This document shows, piece after piece, positions 60,757 through 64,000 of a stretch of 64,000 nucleotides of DNA (the stretch's first letter is position 1; every line of letters begins with the position of its first letter). The notes under the pieces were generated by a model. The model was not told the origin of the DNA, did not search any database, and saw only the letters and a list, made by a program, of their open reading frames with translations. The position numbers were made by a program, and so were the translations under genes. The DNA is from Erythrobacter neustonensis (GTDB lineage: Bacteria; Pseudomonadota; Alphaproteobacteria; Sphingomonadales; Sphingomonadaceae): contig NZ_CP016033.1 in the NCBI RefSeq assembly GCF_001663175.1, positions 1,612,001-1,676,000 on the forward strand, read 5' to 3'.

Positions 60757-60978
60757 TCAGGCGGCGGGCTTCAGCTCGCTGGAGAGCTTCAATACCTCAT
60801 CGCCATCATCCTGTTCGATCAGATAGGCGGGATCGTCCTTGCCACCGTTGCGGGTAATTTCAGAGCCCTTGATGGTGCGCGTCACCTTGCGCTCGTAGCG
60901 GTCGATGATCTTGCCGGTCGCGGTGCCGTTGCCCCACGACCAGCTGACCATCTGGCCCTTGCGGAAGGTGTCGCTCAC
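60757..60978 (-). CDS. DUF2945 (hypervirulence-associated TUDOR-like) protein
   Basis: The 73-residue product starts at a GTG and reads MSDTFRKGQMVSWSWGNGTATGKIID, then RYERKVTRTIKGSEITRNGG and DDPAYLIEQDDGDEVLKLSSEL. This is the DUF2945 pattern: a small beta-barrel of unknown role that also occurs in fungi as HVA1-like proteins. It lies six bases downstream of the gene at 60985, forming an operon. Confidence 0.85.
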   Translation of the reverse strand: MSDTFRKGQMVSWSWGNGTATGKIIDRYERKVTRTIKGSEITRNGGKDDPAYLIEQDDGDEVLKLSSELKPAA

Positions 60979-60984
60979 CTGGCG

Positions 60985-61272
60985 TTACTGCGCTGCGGCA
61001 GTGGGGGCGGCGTCGCTGGTCACGCCGTCGATCGAGCTGCCGTCGTCGGCAGCCTGTTCGGCCTGCGCTTCGACGCGGCGTTCGACGTTCATCTGGCTTT
61101 CGACGGGGTCCTGGCTCAAGGCGCCGGTCAACCAGATCACCGTCATCGCGATCGCGGCGAGCGCAAGGCTGATGATCAGCACCCAACGCACGTGGCCACC
61201 CTTGGTGCCGGCCTTGGCATCGACATCGTCGATCACGATCGGCGCGTCGGGGGTGTTGGGGTCGGTGTGCAT
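60985..61272 (-). CDS. Small single-pass membrane protein (95 residues)
   Basis: The product has an acidic N-terminus with DAPIVIDDVDAKAG, a membrane helix (RWVLIISLALAAIAMTVIWLTGAL) and an acidic/alanine-rich tail. The helix is similar to that of the 52-residue protein at 60484. Its ATG at 61272 follows AGGAGAATTCG. Function is unknown; it shares an operon with the DUF2945 gene. Confidence 0.7.
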   Translation of the reverse strand: MHTDPNTPDAPIVIDDVDAKAGTKGGHVRWVLIISLALAAIAMTVIWLTGALSQDPVESQMNVERRVEAQAEQAADDGSSIDGVTSDAAPTAAAQ

Positions 61273-61388
61273 CGAATTCTCCTGTCCTGTGTTGGAAAGA
61301 CAGAAGCCATGCGCTTGCCCGAATGTTCAGACCTGCCGACGAGCCGGTGCTCTGGTGCGATGAACGGAGGTGCGTCGCTCGCGCCGCC

Positions 61389-62225
61389 TCAATCGCGCAG
61401 CAATTCGTTGATCCCGGTCTTGGAACGGGTCTGCGCGTCCACGGTCTTGACGATCACCGCGCAATAGAGGCTGGGGCCGGGGGTGCCATCGGGCAGAGGC
61501 TTGCCCGGCAGCGAACCGGGGACGACCACCGCATAGGGCGGGACTTCGCCGATGTGAACCTCGCCGGTCGCGCGGTCGACGATCTTGGTCGACGCGCCGA
61601 GATAGACGCCCATCGACAGCACGGCCCCTTCGCCCACACGCACACCTTCGGCGACTTCGGCGCGGGCGCCGATGAAGGCACCGTCTCCGATGATGACCGG
61701 TCCGGCCTGAAGCGGCTCAAGCACGCCGCCGATGCCTGCGCCGCCCGAAATATGCACATTCGCACCGATCTGCGCGCACGACCCGACCGTGGCCCAGGTG
61801 TCGATCATCGTGTTTTCGCCGACATAGGCACCGATGTTGACGAAGCTCGGCATCAGCACGACGCCCTTGGAGATGTGCGCCCCGCGCCGCACCACTGCGC
61901 CGGGCACTACGCGGAAGCCTGCATCCTTGAAGCGGTTTTCGCCCCATCCGGCGAATTTCAGCGGAACTTTGTCGAACGCGGGCGCGCCCGCCGCGCCGCC
62001 ATCCATCACGCGGTTGTCGTTGAGGCGGAAGCTGAGCAGCACCGCCTTCTTGAGCCACTGGTTGACCTGCCAGCCGCCATTGCCATCGGGCGAGGCGACC
62101 CGTGCCTCACCGCTGTCGAGCAGCGCGAGCGCATCGCTCACCGCATGGCGCACTTCGTGGCCCGGTGCGATGTCGGCGCGGTTTTCCCATGCGGCTTCGA
62201 TGGCGGCGATCAGGTCTTCGTGCAT
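61389..62225 (-). CDS. dapD: 2,3,4,5-tetrahydropyridine-2,6-dicarboxylate N-succinyltransferase
   Basis: The 278-residue product has the left-handed beta-helix of hexapeptide transferases: [37 protein letters not shown], then [24 protein letters not shown]. The N-terminal helical part is also typical ([17 protein letters not shown]). It succinylates tetrahydrodipicolinate in the diaminopimelate/lysine pathway. It appears monocistronic; the start at 62225 (MHEDLIAA) fits the family. Confidence 0.95.
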   Translation of the reverse strand: MHEDLIAAIEAAWENRADIAPGHEVRHAVSDALALLDSGEARVASPDGNGGWQVNQWLKKAVLLSFRLNDNRVMDGGAAGAPAFDKVPLKFAGWGENRFKDAGFRVVPGAVVRRGAHISKGVVLMPSFVNIGAYVGENTMIDTWATVGSCAQIGANVHISGGAGIGGVLEPLQAGPVIIGDGAFIGARAEVAEGVRVGEGAVLSMGVYLGASTKIVDRATGEVHIGEVPPYAVVVPGSLPGKPLPDGTPGPSLYCAVIVKTVDAQTRSKTGINELLRD

Positions 62226-62367
62226 GGGTGTCTCCGGCGGTCTGTTCCAACGCGCGCCTAGCCGCGCCGCGCAGGCTCGGCAAGCGCATGATGCAAAGCG
62301 GGAAGGGTCACAGGCAGGCGCCGCAAAGGCACGCGCGCTCGTCCCGTAAGGGGCCTGCCCGGAAAGA

Positions 62368-63450
62368 CTATTCCTCCATCCCTGCGGCAAGCGCGAACTG
62401 GTAAGCGCGTTCCGCCAGCGGGCGCACGCGCTCGCTCATCGCCTGGGCATGGGCGCTGGACGCCGTCCCATCGATCACGCGCTTCTTGATGCCCTGCATG
62501 ATCCCGGCCAAGCGGAACAGGTTGTAGGCGAAATACCAGTCCATGGGCGGCACGGGATAGCCGGTGCGCGCGACATAGCGTTCGACTGCCTGTTCGACCG
62601 TGGGAATGCCCAGCGCCTCCAGATCGAGCCCCGACAGCCCGGCGCGCCCGTCGGCGGGCTGATACCAGTTGAGCATCAGGTAGCTGAAATCGGCAATCGG
62701 ATCGCCCAGTGTCGATAGCTCCCAGTCGAGCACTGCGATGATCTTCGGCTCGTCATGCGCGAAGATCACGTTGTCGAGCCGGTAGTCGCCGTGCACCACA
62801 GACGAGCCATGCTGCGGCGGAATGGTTTGCGGCAGCCATGCGATCAGCCGCTCCATCTCGGGCATGTGCTCGGTTTCGGAGAGCTTGTACTGCTTGGTCC
62901 AGCGCGCGATCTGGCGCGCGCAGTAATCGGTGGGCTTGCCATAATCGCCCATGCCGATCGCCTGCGGATCGTTGAGGTGCAGATCGGCCATCGTGTCGAT
63001 CAGCGCGTGGTAATGTTCGCGGCGTTCCTCGGGCGTGAGGCCCGGCAGCGCGCCGTTCCACAAACTACGCCCGTCGGCCATGCTCATCACGAAGAACTTC
63101 GACCCGATCACGTCCGTGTCTTCGCACAGGCCATAGGTCCGCGGGACGGGGAAGCCGGTGGGATAAAGTCCCGTCATCGCCGCATATTCGCGGTCGACCG
63201 CGTGGGCGCTGGGGAGCAGCTTGCCGAACGGCTGGCGGCGCAGCACGTAGGACGCGCCCGGCGTGTCGATCCGGTAGGTCGGGTTCGATTGCCCGCCCTT
63301 GAACTTGGTGTAACTGATCGGCCCTTCGAAGCCTTCGACGTGCTCTTCGAACCACGCGGTCAATGCGGGCAGGTCGAGCGCGTCCTTCTCGGTCACTGCG
63401 ACCGTGCCGACCATTTCCTTGTCGAAGTCGATTGCCTGATTGTCCGCCAT
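62368..63450 (-). CDS. Phosphotransferase (APH/ACAD10-like)
   Basis: The 360-residue kinase-fold protein has [23 protein letters not shown] (ATP lysine), the catalytic [13 protein letters not shown] (HGDxxxxN) and [11 protein letters not shown] (DxD-like). It is close to the aminoglycoside-phosphotransferase-like proteins associated with acyl-CoA dehydrogenases. Those may phosphorylate 4-hydroxy acyl-CoAs, but this is an inference by family. Its ATG shares one base with the stop of the upstream dehydrogenase gene, so the two are coupled. Confidence 0.86.
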   Translation of the reverse strand: MADNQAIDFDKEMVGTVAVTEKDALDLPALTAWFEEHVEGFEGPISYTKFKGGQSNPTYRIDTPGASYVLRRQPFGKLLPSAHAVDREYAAMTGLYPTGFPVPRTYGLCEDTDVIGSKFFVMSMADGRSLWNGALPGLTPEERREHYHALIDTMADLHLNDPQAIGMGDYGKPTDYCARQIARWTKQYKLSETEHMPEMERLIAWLPQTIPPQHGSSVVHGDYRLDNVIFAHDEPKIIAVLDWELSTLGDPIADFSYLMLNWYQPADGRAGLSGLDLEALGIPTVEQAVERYVARTGYPVPPMDWYFAYNLFRLAGIMQGIKKRVIDGTASSAHAQAMSERVRPLAERAYQFALAAGMEE

Positions 63451-64000
63451 CAGTCGAACACCACCACGGTGCGGGCAGATGTGCCCTTGCGCATCGTGTC
63501 GAAGCCGTCGTTGACCTGGTCGAGGCTGATGCGTTCGGCGATGATCGTGTCGAGATCGAGCAGCCCGCGCAGGTAGAAATCGACCAGCCGCGGCAGATCG
63601 ACCGGGAAGTGGTTCATCCCCATGATCGCGCCCATCAGCTTCTTCCCGCCAAGCAGATCCATCGCGCCAAGGCCCACTTTGCAGTCCAGCGGCATCATCC
63701 CGAGGATGACCGCGGTCCCGCCGCGGCGCAGCGAAGCGACCGCAAGATCGGCCGAGGCTTGCCGTCCGACGGCCTCGATCCCCCAATCGACCCCGCCGCT
63801 GCTGATCGCGATGATCTGCTTGGCGGCATCCTCCGCCATCGCATCGACGGTGTGGGTCGCGCCCAGCACTTCGGCCAGCGCGCGCTTTTCGGGCAGGGGA
63901 TCGGCGGCGATGATCTTGCCTGCGCCCGCGATTTTCGCGGCGTTGATCGCGGCGAGGCCCACGCCGCCGCAACCCACCACCAGGACGGTTTCGCCCGGGG
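63450..64000 (-). CDS. Zinc-dependent alcohol dehydrogenase, C-terminal part (runs off the window)
   Basis: The visible 183 codons hold the Rossmann part of a medium-chain dehydrogenase: PGETVLVVGCGGVGLAAINAAKIAGAGKIIAAD and VDWGIEAVGRQASADLA. They end DQVNDGFDTMRKGTSARTVVVFD. The pattern fits class III-like or NDMA-dependent alcohol dehydrogenases, which contain catalytic and structural zinc in the part outside the window. The stop overlaps the phosphotransferase start by one base. Confidence 0.85.
   Translation of the reverse strand, partial: PGETVLVVGCGGVGLAAINAAKIAGAGKIIAADPLPEKRALAEVLGATHTVDAMAEDAAKQIIAISSGGVDWGIEAVGRQASADLAVASLRRGGTAVILGMMPLDCKVGLGAMDLLGGKKLMGAIMGMNHFPVDLPRLVDFYLRGLLDLDTIIAERISLDQVNDGFDTMRKGTSARTVVVFD

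Overview
The window is GC-rich chromosomal DNA of an alphaproteobacterium. It most likely belongs to the Sphingomonadales, and within them to an Erythrobacter/Porphyrobacter-like lineage. The reasons are a compact crtY-crtI-crtB carotenoid operon, TonB-dependent iron-uptake remnants, a DUF2585 protein, a nonphosphorylated nicotinamide-salvage locus under NrtR, and many short proteins typical of that order. The taxon is inferred from gene content; no rRNA lies in the window. I found no complete tRNA gene and no CRISPR array.

Layout. 1-974 is the 3' part of rtcR. 975 to about 11.4 kb is accessory and decaying DNA. It holds a divergent pair (a DUF3800 protein and a large protein with a PD-(D/E)xK-like core), a 28-nt fragment resembling the 3' end of a tRNA-Gly gene, and a P4-type integrase killed by two nonsense codons and cut off just before its expected catalytic tyrosine. 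The integrase is fused to a TonB receptor lacking its 5' end, followed by a frameshifted PepSY reductase and a small catalytic-domain-only tyrosine recombinase next to two perfect hairpins. 11.4-15.9 kb carries a GT2 glycosyltransferase with an outer-membrane partner and two stretches without convincing genes.

15.9-64 kb is mostly ordinary core genome. It contains a penicillin-acylase-type amidase coupled to a HAD dehalogenase; a TorF-type porin; two dehydrogenases; a phosphorus-scavenging pair (phytase, PhoX); dps, pgl and dinB; and an NAD-salvage locus (nadM-nadV, divergent nrtR, perfect operator). These are followed by an acyl-CoA carboxylase pair separated by an inverted REP-like doublet, the crt operon with two non-carotenoid genes inside it, and a TPP riboswitch in front of thiC. 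Next come cold-shock and small stress proteins interrupted by one strikingly AT-rich SEC-C gene, then a photolyase-like protein, an S41 protease, a PEBP protein, a SWIB protein, a run of overlapping small genes, a dipeptidase, dapD, and a phosphotransferase coupled to a zinc dehydrogenase.

How genes work together. nadV makes NMN from nicotinamide and nadM adenylates it to NAD, with nrtR as the likely ADP-ribose-sensing repressor. crtB, crtI and crtY take GGPP through phytoene and lycopene to beta-carotene. Phytase and PhoX release phosphate outside the cytoplasm. The GT2 enzyme and beta-barrel protein probably make and export a polysaccharide. The best candidates for something undescribed are the DUF3800/PD-(D/E)xK pair and the AT-rich SEC-C gene, which may share a nuclease-like core motif. 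Three convergent gene pairs end in perfect or near-perfect hairpins that overlap a stop codon and look like compact two-way terminators.
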